From: an uncultured Eubacteriales bacterium
Lineage (GTDB): Bacteria > Bacillota > Clostridia > Christensenellales > Aristaeellaceae
Reading direction: 5' to 3'
Assembly: GCA_900548145.1 (NCBI GenBank)
Contig: URJB01000052.1
Coordinates: 1-15,579, forward strand
Length of the DNA stretch: 15,579 nucleotides
Shown here: positions 1 through 5,333 of the stretch, one piece after another
Layout: the number at the start of each line of letters is the position of its first letter
Position numbering within the stretch: the first letter of the stretch is position 1
The notes under the pieces: generated by a model
The model's database searches: none
The model's input: only the letters and a program-made list of their open reading frames with translations
Told to the model about the DNA's origin: nothing
Translations under genes and position numbers: made by a program

Positions 1-35
1 GGTTGTATCCACTGGATACCCGCTTCCCTTCGTTC

Positions 36-231
36 CCCTTTGGAAACCTTCGGGCCCCGAAGGTTAGCGAGATTTTTCCATAGGGCTGCACCCCCATCAC
101 CCGCGCCATAGTCGGCGCGTCAGTCCCCAACGGCAGGAGATATGCGCTTGCGGGACGGACAAGGGGTTTTCGCTCGCCCTTTGGAAGCCTTCGGGCGTCA
201 ACCTATAGAAGATAACCCCACCATCCGCGCC
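36..231. repeat. two diverged copies of a palindrome-rich intergenic repeat
   Basis: Two boxes recur in the same order. The first box is 20 bases, CCCTTTGGAAACCTTCGGGC at 36-55 and again at 177-196 with one mismatch. The second is C-rich and ends in CCGCGCC, at 90-107 and 215-231. The spacing between the boxes differs (about 34 versus 18 bases), so the copies are diverged rather than a clean tandem. The segment is rich in short perfect palindromes: a 9-bp stem at 45-53/57-65, a 6-bp CGCGCC/GGCGCG stem near 102-118, and a 7-bp stem at 266-272/276-282. None is followed by a T tract. Bases 1-303 contain no credible gene: the open frames there are short, repeat-derived and lack a convincing ribosome site. 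It could be a dispersed intergenic repeat family or a decayed remnant. Confidence 0.55.
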
Positions 232-303
232 GCCATACGCTCCCATGGCCGTTTGCCGGATCGCTAACCGCCGTCGGCGGTTGTCCCTTCCTCCCCGCAA
301 AAA

Positions 304-648
304 TCAGTTGCACTTGGAGCAGGGCCCATACCCCGCCTCCACGGCTGTCTCCAACGAAACCTGCCGCGGATTTTTCATCCGGGAGCAATTCGGCTTGCTG
401 TGATATTTGGAGCCGGATTTGGGAATCCAAACCAGCACGTCGCCTAAGCCGCCTTCGTCCGGCTGAATGCCCCGCGCCTCCATTTCGTCTGAAAGCGCCT
501 GATAGGCCTCCTGCAATTCCTGATCCGATAAAGCAGCGAATGTGGCCTTCCATTCATTGACAGCCCGCGCGCAAAGGGGCGCGGCCACCAAAATAAGACA
601 GACAGCCAACACCGCCCACCGAGAACGAATCTTGGAAGATATTTTCAT
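304..648 (-). CDS. small secreted protein with C-terminal Cys/His motif
   Basis: This 114-residue protein of unknown function is probably exported. Residues 10-29 form a hydrophobic signal-peptide core after a basic N terminus, with possible cleavage near ARA-V at 29-30. Residues 38-60 resemble the short helical LSDxEL...EMEARG motif seen in assorted small clostridial secreted proteins. The C-terminal 40 residues contain Y82-H83, C88 and a terminal C110-S-K-C113. This is the Yhxx..C......PC..C module found at the ends of many Gram-positive extracellular proteins, probably a metal-binding tail; that role is inferred from the residue pattern. An AAGGAGG site at 657-663 lies 8 bases before the ATG. 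It lies downstream of mbl on the same strand, but a possible weak terminator separates them, so co-transcription is uncertain. Confidence 0.8.
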   Translation of the reverse strand: MKISSKIRSRWAVLAVCLILVAAPLCARAVNEWKATFAALSDQELQEAYQALSDEMEARGIQPDEGGLGDVLVWIPKSGSKYHSKPNCSRMKNPRQVSLETAVEAGYGPCSKCN

Positions 649-697
649 CTTAAGTGCCTCCTTGAATCAGCGGAGAATCGAACCTTGTCCATTCATT

Positions 698-717
698 CTA
701 CAACAAACTACAACAAA
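698..717. repeat. perfect 10-bp tandem duplication
   Basis: The sequence CTACAACAAA is present twice, head to tail, at 698-707 and 708-717. It lies in the gap between the small secreted protein gene and mbl. On the minus strand it gives a T-rich stretch just after the weak hairpin at 721-744. No function is evident. Confidence 0.7.
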
Positions 718-720
718 CGC

Positions 721-744
721 GCCCGTCCTGTAAAGGGAGCGGGC
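721..744 (-). terminator. possible weak terminator after mbl
   Basis: Arms GCCCG (721-725) and CGGGC (740-744) pair, with a further TCC/GGA step and a one-base bulge. On the minus strand the hairpin follows the mbl stop and is succeeded by an interrupted T-rich run rather than a clean T tract. It may end or attenuate mbl transcription before the small secreted protein gene. Confidence 0.35.
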
Positions 745-793
745 ACGCCGGTCATTTTTACTTTATCACAGAGAAGTTCAGCCAGCAAACCGT

Positions 794-1825
794 TCAGGCT
801 CGTCCCAACATCCGGCGGCGGCCGTCATCCAGAAACTTGCCAAGATCGGCCATATTTTCAAGGGCTCGTCCGCAGCCGATGACCACGTTGTTCTGGGGAT
901 CCTCCGCGCAGGAGCAGGGCACCTTCAGCGTATCGGCGATGGCCTCGCACAGGCCGAAGAGCTCTGCGCCGCCGCCCGACAGCAGGATGCCGTATTCGAA
1001 AATGTCCGCCGCCAGCTCGGCAGGCGTATGTTCCAGCACGCCGTGGATTCCTTCGATCAGCTGCTGCAGCGGATCGTCCAGCGCCTCGGTCACATCGTCG
1101 CTGGTGATGCGCATGGTCTTAGGCAGGCCGGTGATCAGATTGCGGCCGGTCACTTCCATATAAAGCTGCTCCGACCGGGGAATGACGGATCCGATGTTGA
1201 TCTTCAGCTCCTCCGCCGTCCGTTCGCCGATGAGCAGATTGTGTTTGCGCCGCAGATGGCGGATGATCGCGTCGTCAAAGCGATCGCCGCCCACCTTGAT
1301 GCAGTCGCTGACGATCACCTTGCCGAAGGACAGCACCGCGATGTCCGTCACACCGGCGCTGATGTCCACGATCATGGTGCCGTAGGCCTCGTCGATAGGC
1401 AGGCCCGCGCCCAGCGCCGCCGCCAGCGAACGGTTCAACAGTTGGGTGCGTCGCATTCCCGCGTCAAACATGGTGGAGATCAGCGAGCGGCGCTCCATTT
1501 CATTTACGGCGCTGGGCACGGCCAGAATGGCCCGGGGCCGGGCGAACATATGCTTGCCGACGGCTTTCATCACGAAGCCCTTGAGCATGAAGCTGACCAG
1601 CTCGTAGTCCGTAATGCTGCCGTCCCGCAAGGGCCGCAGCGCCAGAATATTGCCGGGGGTACGGCCGATCATCCGGCTGGCTTCCTCGCCGAAGGCGATG
1701 ATCTCCCGGCTGTCCCGGTCGATCGCCACCACGGATGCCTCCCGGAGGATGATCCCCTTGCCCTTCATGTAAATGAGCACATGGGAGGAACCCAGATCAA
1801 TGCCAATATCATTGACGCCAGCCAT
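794..1825 (-). CDS. mbl: MreB/Mbl-type bacterial actin, divergent active site
   Basis: This is a rod-shape actin homologue that would polymerise at the inner membrane face and guide cell-wall synthesis. At 343 residues it has the usual family length. It carries the phosphate-1 loop D10-L-G-S-S, the Mbl-like segment GRTPGN at 55-60, the phosphate-2 region from D154, the LIGERTAE segment at 198-205 and the adenosine motif SGGG at 283-286. Mbl rather than MreB is favoured by the Asp after the phosphate-2 Thr (TD, not TE) and by the adjacent upstream spoIIID, the Bacillus arrangement. The nucleotide pocket is unusual: DLGTAN is DLGSSH, the EEP before AAAxGAG is N131-R-S, and DIGGGTT is DISAGVT. 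Filament or ATPase behaviour may therefore differ. The ribosome site is weak (AAAGGG, about 9 bases upstream). Confidence 0.9.
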   Translation of the reverse strand: MAGVNDIGIDLGSSHVLIYMKGKGIILREASVVAIDRDSREIIAFGEEASRMIGRTPGNILALRPLRDGSITDYELVSFMLKGFVMKAVGKHMFARPRAILAVPSAVNEMERRSLISTMFDAGMRRTQLLNRSLAAALGAGLPIDEAYGTMIVDISAGVTDIAVLSFGKVIVSDCIKVGGDRFDDAIIRHLRRKHNLLIGERTAEELKINIGSVIPRSEQLYMEVTGRNLITGLPKTMRITSDDVTEALDDPLQQLIEGIHGVLEHTPAELAADIFEYGILLSGGGAELFGLCEAIADTLKVPCSCAEDPQNNVVIGCGRALENMADLGKFLDDGRRRMLGRA

Positions 1826-1894
1826 CGGTCATTACCCTTTCTTTCTGCAGAAATGAAAACAGGCCGGAAGGGGAATTTCGGCCCCTGTATTTTC

Positions 1895-2164
1895 CTATTC
1901 GCCATTCGATTCATTTTTCCTGCTTTGGTATTTCCGGCGTGTCGCTTCGCCGCCCCGCAGATGCCTCACGGCCTTGTTGTAGCTCAGGATACGCCTCACC
2001 TGCGCGGCCAGCGTCTGGCTCAGCTCCGGCAGGCGCTCGTGCATGTCCTTATGTACGGAAGACTTGCTGACCCCAAAACGCCGGGCGGCGGCGCGCACCG
2101 TCGCCCCGTGCTCCGCGATATACTGCCCGATTTCCAGACAGCGTGTTTCAATTTCTTCCCGCAT
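1895..2164 (-). CDS. spoIIID: stage III sporulation transcriptional regulator SpoIIID
   Basis: SpoIIID is a small DNA-binding regulator that modulates sigma-E and sigma-K genes in the mother cell during sporulation. The 89-residue product carries the family helix-turn-helix (VRAAARRFGVSKSSVHKD) and the diagnostic tail segment HLRGGEATR, and its length fits the family. I chose the inner ATG at 2164. A GGGGAGG stretch lies 7 bases upstream of it, and the distance to the conserved Ile-Gly then matches Bacillus SpoIIID. The outer ATG at 2170 abuts that ribosome site. The mbl gene follows by 69 bases on the same strand. A poor sigma-E-like pair (CAATTTT, 13 bp, CATATCCT on the minus strand at 2192-2219) is only a suggestion. 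The gene is divergent from walJ. Confidence 0.93.
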   Translation of the reverse strand: MREEIETRCLEIGQYIAEHGATVRAAARRFGVSKSSVHKDMHERLPELSQTLAAQVRRILSYNKAVRHLRGGEATRRKYQSRKNESNGE

Positions 2165-2237
2165 GTCCATCCCTCCCCGGAGGTTTGGGAAAGGATATGC
2201 GGCCTGGGACGGAAAATTGCTTTGTTCCCTCCCGGGG

Positions 2238-2266
2238 TTGTCTTTACAGGAAGAAAATGATACAAT
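2238..2266 (+). promoter_or_regulatory. sigma-A promoter of walJ
   Basis: The -35 TTGTCT (2238-2243) and -10 TACAAT (2261-2266) are separated by exactly 17 bases. The predicted transcription start, near 2273, lies after the in-frame ATG at 2265. That ATG would not be in the mRNA, which supports the TTG start of walJ at 2301. Confidence 0.65.
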
Positions 2267-2300
2267 GCTTTCCATCCCCTTTACCAAAGGAGCCTTTGTT

Positions 2301-3104
2301 TTGATTACCTTCTGCACCCTTTTCAGCGGTTCCAGCGGAAACGCCTCCGTGCTGCGCACCGAAAGCGGCGCGCTGCTGATCGACTGCGGCATGAGCGGCA
2401 AACAGGTGCTGGCCGCCCTGCAGGCGGCGCATATCGCCCCAGCTGAACTGCGGGCCGTGCTGGTGACCCACGAGCACAGCGACCACGTCAAGGGCGTGGG
2501 CGTGATCTCCCGGAAATTGAACCTGCCGGTCTATGCCACGGCGGGCACCTGGGAGGGCATGTCAGGAGCCGTCGGGGAAATTTCCGCCGCTCATCAGGTG
2601 CTGGTGGAGCCAGGGGAAAGCTTTTTCATGTTGGACGGGCTGGAAGTCAACCCCTTCTCCATCCCCCACGACGCCAACGAGCCTGTGGGCTACCGCATTT
2701 ATCTGCCCGGCGGCAGCAGTATCGCCGTAGCCACCGACCTGGGCTATTTTTCCGAAACCGTTCGAGACGCGGTGCTGGGCGCCAATGTGGTGCTGCTGGA
2801 AAGCAACCACGACCCCGACCTGCTCAAGCAGAATCCCCACTATCCCTCCGCGCTGAAAAGCCGCATTCTGGGACGAAAGGGACATTTGAGCAACGCCAGC
2901 GGCGCGTCCGCTGCGGTAGAGCTGCTCAATGCCGGAGCCCGTCACCTGCTGCTGGGCCATCTAAGCAGTGAAAACAACACGCCGGAAATGGCTTTCCAAA
3001 CCTCAAAAGCCGCGTTGGAAAATGAAGGAGCCCGCGTGGGCTCGGACGTGACGCTGCACGTGGCCAGTCGTTATCAGCCCAGCGTGGTTTATACCATTCG
3101 TTGA
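2301..3104 (+). CDS. walJ: WalJ/YycJ metallo-beta-lactamase-fold hydrolase
   Basis: A metallo-beta-lactamase-fold metallohydrolase of the YycJ/WalJ family, cytoplasmic and probably a nuclease-type enzyme; in Bacillus it sits with the WalRK cell-wall regulon. With the TTG start the protein is 267 residues, matching the family. Its N terminus aligns with the family opening FSxLxSGSxGN. Metal ligands are visible in THEHSDH at 56-62, with further conserved His in the IPHDANEPVGY segment, SNHD and LLGHLS. The TTG is chosen because AAAGGAG (2286-2292) lies 8 bases upstream and because the earlier in-frame ATG at 2265 overlaps the promoter -10 box. rlmH follows closely, as in Bacillus, so co-transcription is likely. 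Confidence 0.92.
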   Translation: MITFCTLFSGSSGNASVLRTESGALLIDCGMSGKQVLAALQAAHIAPAELRAVLVTHEHSDHVKGVGVISRKLNLPVYATAGTWEGMSGAVGEISAAHQVLVEPGESFFMLDGLEVNPFSIPHDANEPVGYRIYLPGGSSIAVATDLGYFSETVRDAVLGANVVLLESNHDPDLLKQNPHYPSALKSRILGRKGHLSNASGASAAVELLNAGARHLLLGHLSSENNTPEMAFQTSKAALENEGARVGSDVTLHVASRYQPSVVYTIR

Positions 3105-3140
3105 CTCGATCTGCATTTCTGGATGAAGGAGGGATCAGCC

Positions 3141-3620
3141 CTGTCTGTCACCGTACTGTGCGTCGGCAAACTGCGGGAGCGCTTTTACGCAGATGCAGCG
3201 CAGGAATATCTGAAGCGCCTTTCCCGGCTGATGCCCACCGAAGTGGTGGAGCTCCCCGATGAAAAGGAACCCACCAATCCCTCCCCCGCCCTGAACGAGG
3301 CGGTCATGCGCAAGGAGGGCGAAGCGATCCTGCGCCACATTCCGCCCAAGGCCTACGTCATCACCCTGTGCATCGAAGGCAGACAGCTTTCCAGCGAAGC
3401 CATAGCTGCGAAACTGAAGGAACTGTTCACGCAGGGAAAAAGTGATATCGTCTTTATTATCGGAGGGTCGCTGGGGCTGCATCCCTCCGTCACGGCCCGG
3501 GCTGATCTCAAGCTGAGCATGAGCCCCATGACCTTTCCCCACCAGCTGGCCCGGGTCATGCTGCTGGAGCAGCTCTTTCGCGCCGCCAAGATCAACGCCG
3601 GCGAGCGCTATCACAAGTAA
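3141..3620 (+). CDS. rlmH: 23S rRNA (pseudouridine-1915-N3) methyltransferase RlmH
   Basis: RlmH is a SPOUT methyltransferase that methylates pseudouridine 1915 in helix 69 of 23S rRNA, using S-adenosylmethionine on the assembled 70S ribosome. The knotted SAM-binding segment (IIGGSLGL), the MTFPHQLARV motif, the EQLFRA motif and the C-terminal YHK are all present. I prefer the CTG start at 3141: AAGGAGG (3126-3132) lies 8 bases upstream and the resulting 159 residues match the Bacillus enzyme. The in-frame ATG at 3123 overlaps that same ribosome site and has none of its own; it would add six residues with no family counterpart. The gene is probably co-transcribed with walJ. Confidence 0.93.
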   Translation: MSVTVLCVGKLRERFYADAAQEYLKRLSRLMPTEVVELPDEKEPTNPSPALNEAVMRKEGEAILRHIPPKAYVITLCIEGRQLSSEAIAAKLKELFTQGKSDIVFIIGGSLGLHPSVTARADLKLSMSPMTFPHQLARVMLLEQLFRAAKINAGERYHK

Positions 3621-3637
3621 TGTCCTAATTTCAACGC

Positions 3638-3666
3638 TTGCGAACCCCTGCCGGGAATGTTATAAT
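3638..3666 (+). promoter_or_regulatory. extended -10 promoter of pgsA
   Basis: The -35 TTGCGA (3638-3643) and a perfect -10 TATAAT (3661-3666) have a 17-base spacer. A TGT immediately before the -10 makes it an extended -10 promoter. It lies between rlmH and pgsA, so pgsA need not depend on read-through from walJ-rlmH. Confidence 0.75.
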
Positions 3667-3713
3667 GAAACGGACATCGGTTTCCAAGTCCAGTCGCAAG
3701 GAGGCCCCTTTTC

Positions 3714-4322
3714 GTGACCCTGAAAGAGATACTGAAAAAAAATCTGAATGTTCCCAATGTTTTATCCCTGATCCGGCTTCTGCTGGTGCCGGTTTATCTG
3801 ATTTTGTTCGTTCGCGGACAAAAGACGGCTGCGCTGGTCGTTTTTGCCGCCGCCTGTTTTACTGACCTTCTGGACGGCCGCATTGCCCGCAAGTATAACC
3901 TGATTACCGATCTGGGCAAGCTGCTGGATCCCGTGGCGGACAAAGTGATGATTCTGACCGCCATGTTTTCCATGACCATCGGCAACGACGCCATTCCCGC
4001 CGTGATCCCGTGGGCGGCGGTGCTGGTGGTGCTGGCCAAGGAACTGGTGATGATCGCCGGGGGCGCGCTGCTGCTCAAGCACGGCATCGTGGTCTATTCC
4101 AGCATGGTGGGCAAGGTGGCTCACTGCCTGTTCATCGCCGGTCTTCTGCTGAGCTATTTCCACGAGGATTTTGTTCGTCTCTGTCCGGGCTGGTTCATGA
4201 CCCCCGACCTGATCGTGATCTGGCTGGCAGTGGTCTGCACCCTGTGCGCCCTGTGCTTCTACGTCTGGAAGAACGTCCGTCAGGCCAAGGAGCTGGGCGT
4301 GATCGGCCAAAAGAAAAAGTAA
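3714..4322 (+). CDS. pgsA: CDP-diacylglycerol-glycerol-3-phosphate 3-phosphatidyltransferase
   Basis: PgsA transfers a phosphatidyl group from CDP-diacylglycerol to glycerol-3-phosphate, the committed step to phosphatidylglycerol, in the cytoplasmic membrane. The CDP-alcohol phosphotransferase signature is complete: D54-G-x2-A-R59, eight residues, G68-x3-D72-x3-D76. The rest is hydrophobic, with several transmembrane helices, and the C terminus is basic. At 202 residues it is of normal family length. The start is GTG, with AAGGAGG (3698-3704) nine bases upstream. It has its own promoter and a strong terminator just after the stop, so it looks monocistronic. Confidence 0.94.
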   Translation: MTLKEILKKNLNVPNVLSLIRLLLVPVYLILFVRGQKTAALVVFAAACFTDLLDGRIARKYNLITDLGKLLDPVADKVMILTAMFSMTIGNDAIPAVIPWAAVLVVLAKELVMIAGGALLLKHGIVVYSSMVGKVAHCLFIAGLLLSYFHEDFVRLCPGWFMTPDLIVIWLAVVCTLCALCFYVWKNVRQAKELGVIGQKKK

Positions 4323-4342
4323 AAACGGTTTTTCAGCAATCG

Positions 4343-4393
4343 AAACACCGCCGGGTCTTTCCCCCGAAAGGGAAGCGCCCGGCGGTGTTTTTT
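4343..4393 (+). terminator. intrinsic terminator of pgsA
   Basis: A 13-bp perfect stem (4343-4355 with 4378-4390) has an inner stretch that can also pair partly (CTTTCCC with GGGAAG). It ends in six T residues at 4388-4393. It also lies downstream of the convergent DUF1540 gene on the minus strand, where the trailing T run is short, so it may act in both directions less efficiently. Confidence 0.9.
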
Positions 4394-4418
4394 GTTTAAC
4401 GGAATCGGCTAACGCTCC

Positions 4419-4586
4419 TTATTTGGCGCGGTAGCTGCCGCATTCGCTCTCGTCGCACTTGCCGGAGTGGCAGTCGCAGCGGGGCTTGACGTTGATGGCG
4501 TCCAGCTGGCACAGGTCGCCCGCGTCATGATGCTGGCAGCTGGTCACCTCGCAGTGGATGCACTGATGCTTGTCGGAAAAGGCCAT
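4419..4586 (-). CDS. DUF1540 cysteine-rich protein
   Basis: A 55-residue protein with eight cysteines (C9, C12, C17, C26, C37, C39, C44, C49) and several histidines. The pattern C-x2-C-EVTSC ... C ... INVKPRC ... DESECGSY fits the DUF1540 family of small clostridial proteins, whose function is not established; metal binding is an inference from the Cys/His content. GGAGGTG (4594-4600) lies 7 bases before the ATG. It is convergent with pgsA and divergent from queT. DUF1540 proteins are often encoded in sporulating Firmicutes, which agrees with spoIIID nearby. I found no convincing promoter for it. Confidence 0.85.
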   Translation of the reverse strand: MAFSDKHQCIHCEVTSCQHHDAGDLCQLDAINVKPRCDCHSGKCDESECGSYRAK

Positions 4587-4675
4587 GTTCCTTCACCTCC
4601 CCATGACTTGATAAGGGCAGTTTGCCCCCGCCATGCCAGCTTCATTCATCCGTTTCCCAAAATACGCGAAAATGT

Positions 4676-4750
4676 AAAAATGCCCTCCGCCCTCGACCGC
4701 CTTCCAAAACTATGCTATACTGTAAAGGAGTGTGTCCGCAGGGCATTTTT
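4676..4750. repeat. 11-bp inverted repeat flanking the queT promoter
   Basis: AAAAATGCCCT at 4676-4686 is perfectly complementary to AGGGCATTTTT at 4740-4750, with a 53-base spacer that contains the whole queT promoter. The left arm lies upstream of the predicted transcription start. The pair could therefore be an operator for a dimeric regulator, or a hairpin in read-through RNA with T runs on either strand. Confidence 0.6.
4693..4721 (+). promoter_or_regulatory. extended -10 promoter of queT
   Basis: A -10 TATACT (4716-4721) is preceded by TGC, the extended -10 motif. Seventeen bases upstream is a partial -35 TCGACC (4693-4698). Transcription should begin near 4728 and give a leader of about 70 bases. 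I looked for the preQ1-I riboswitch consensus that often precedes queT and did not find it. Confidence 0.6.
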
Positions 4751-4796
4751 TGACGCTGGCGGAACCTTAATGTTTTCTTTTTGGGAGGCTATTCCA

Positions 4797-5279
4797 ATGA
4801 AAAAAATGAACCGTTCCGTCCGTTCCCTCTGTCTGGCCGCCATGATCGCCGCGCTGTATCTGGCGCTGACGCTTCTGTTCCAGCCCATCAGCTTCGGCGC
4901 CGTTCAGTTTCGGATCTCCGAGGCCATGACCCTGCTGCCCGCCATTTTCCCGGAGGCCACCATCGGCCTGACGCTGGGCTGTTTCCTGAGCAATTTTCTG
5001 GCAGGCGCGAACGTCTACGACGTAGTCTTCGGCACGCTGGCGACCCTGCTGGCCGCTCTGATCTCCTGGCGGGTAGGCAAGAAAAAGCTCTGGTACGCCG
5101 CCATTCCCCCGGTGGTCTGCAACGGCGTTATCGTAGGTCTGGTGCTGACCTATGCCTATCAGATCCCCGCCCTGTGGATGAACATGCTCACCGTGGCCGC
5201 CGGCGAAGCGGTGGTCTGCTTTGCGCTGGGCGTTCCGCTGGTCCGGTTCCTGAACAAGCACAAGGATAAGCTGCTCTGA
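4797..5279 (+). CDS. queT: QueT-family ECF transporter S component (queuosine precursor)
   Basis: An integral membrane substrate-binding subunit of an energy-coupling-factor transporter. QueT proteins are thought to import preQ1 or a related queuosine precursor, working with the shared EcfT and EcfA subunits encoded elsewhere. The 160-residue product is mostly hydrophobic, with about five or six transmembrane segments. It carries the family segments QFRISEA (37-43), LLPAIFPEATIGLTLGC (46-62) and DVVFGTLATLLAA (75-87). The ATG has GGGAGG eight bases upstream (4783-4788). No queuosine synthesis genes are adjacent, which fits a salvage role. The next gene begins 54 bases on with no clear promoter, so read-through into it is likely. 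Confidence 0.9.
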   Translation: MKKMNRSVRSLCLAAMIAALYLALTLLFQPISFGAVQFRISEAMTLLPAIFPEATIGLTLGCFLSNFLAGANVYDVVFGTLATLLAALISWRVGKKKLWYAAIPPVVCNGVIVGLVLTYAYQIPALWMNMLTVAAGEAVVCFALGVPLVRFLNKHKDKLL

Positions 5280-5333
5280 TTTTTCAACCGGCATTTTCTT
5301 TGTCAAACGGATTTCAAAGGGGGCATTGCAACC

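Noticed and set aside
97..300. 67-codon minus-strand open frame in the left repeat region
   Set aside because: It is Arg/Gly-rich and overlaps the second repeat copy. Its pieces reappear in the first copy in different frames, so it is repeat-derived and not a gene.
695..700. TAGAAT on the minus strand as a -10 box for the small secreted protein gene
   Set aside because: The region 17-18 bases upstream is GC-rich (GGCGCG) with no -35 similarity, and there is no extended -10 TG.
1028..2260. 410-codon plus-strand open frame antisense to mbl and spoIIID
   Set aside because: Both minus-strand genes match their families over their full length, and this frame has no recognisable motif.
3102..3130. 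TTGACT at the walJ stop as a promoter for rlmH
   Set aside because: The position 17 bases downstream reads GAAGGA, part of the rlmH ribosome site, and no -10-like sequence is present.
5300..5328. TTGTCA before the secreted protein gene as a -35 box
   Set aside because: No -10-like hexamer lies at 16-18 bases (GCATTG is found), so transcription from the queT promoter is the simpler reading.
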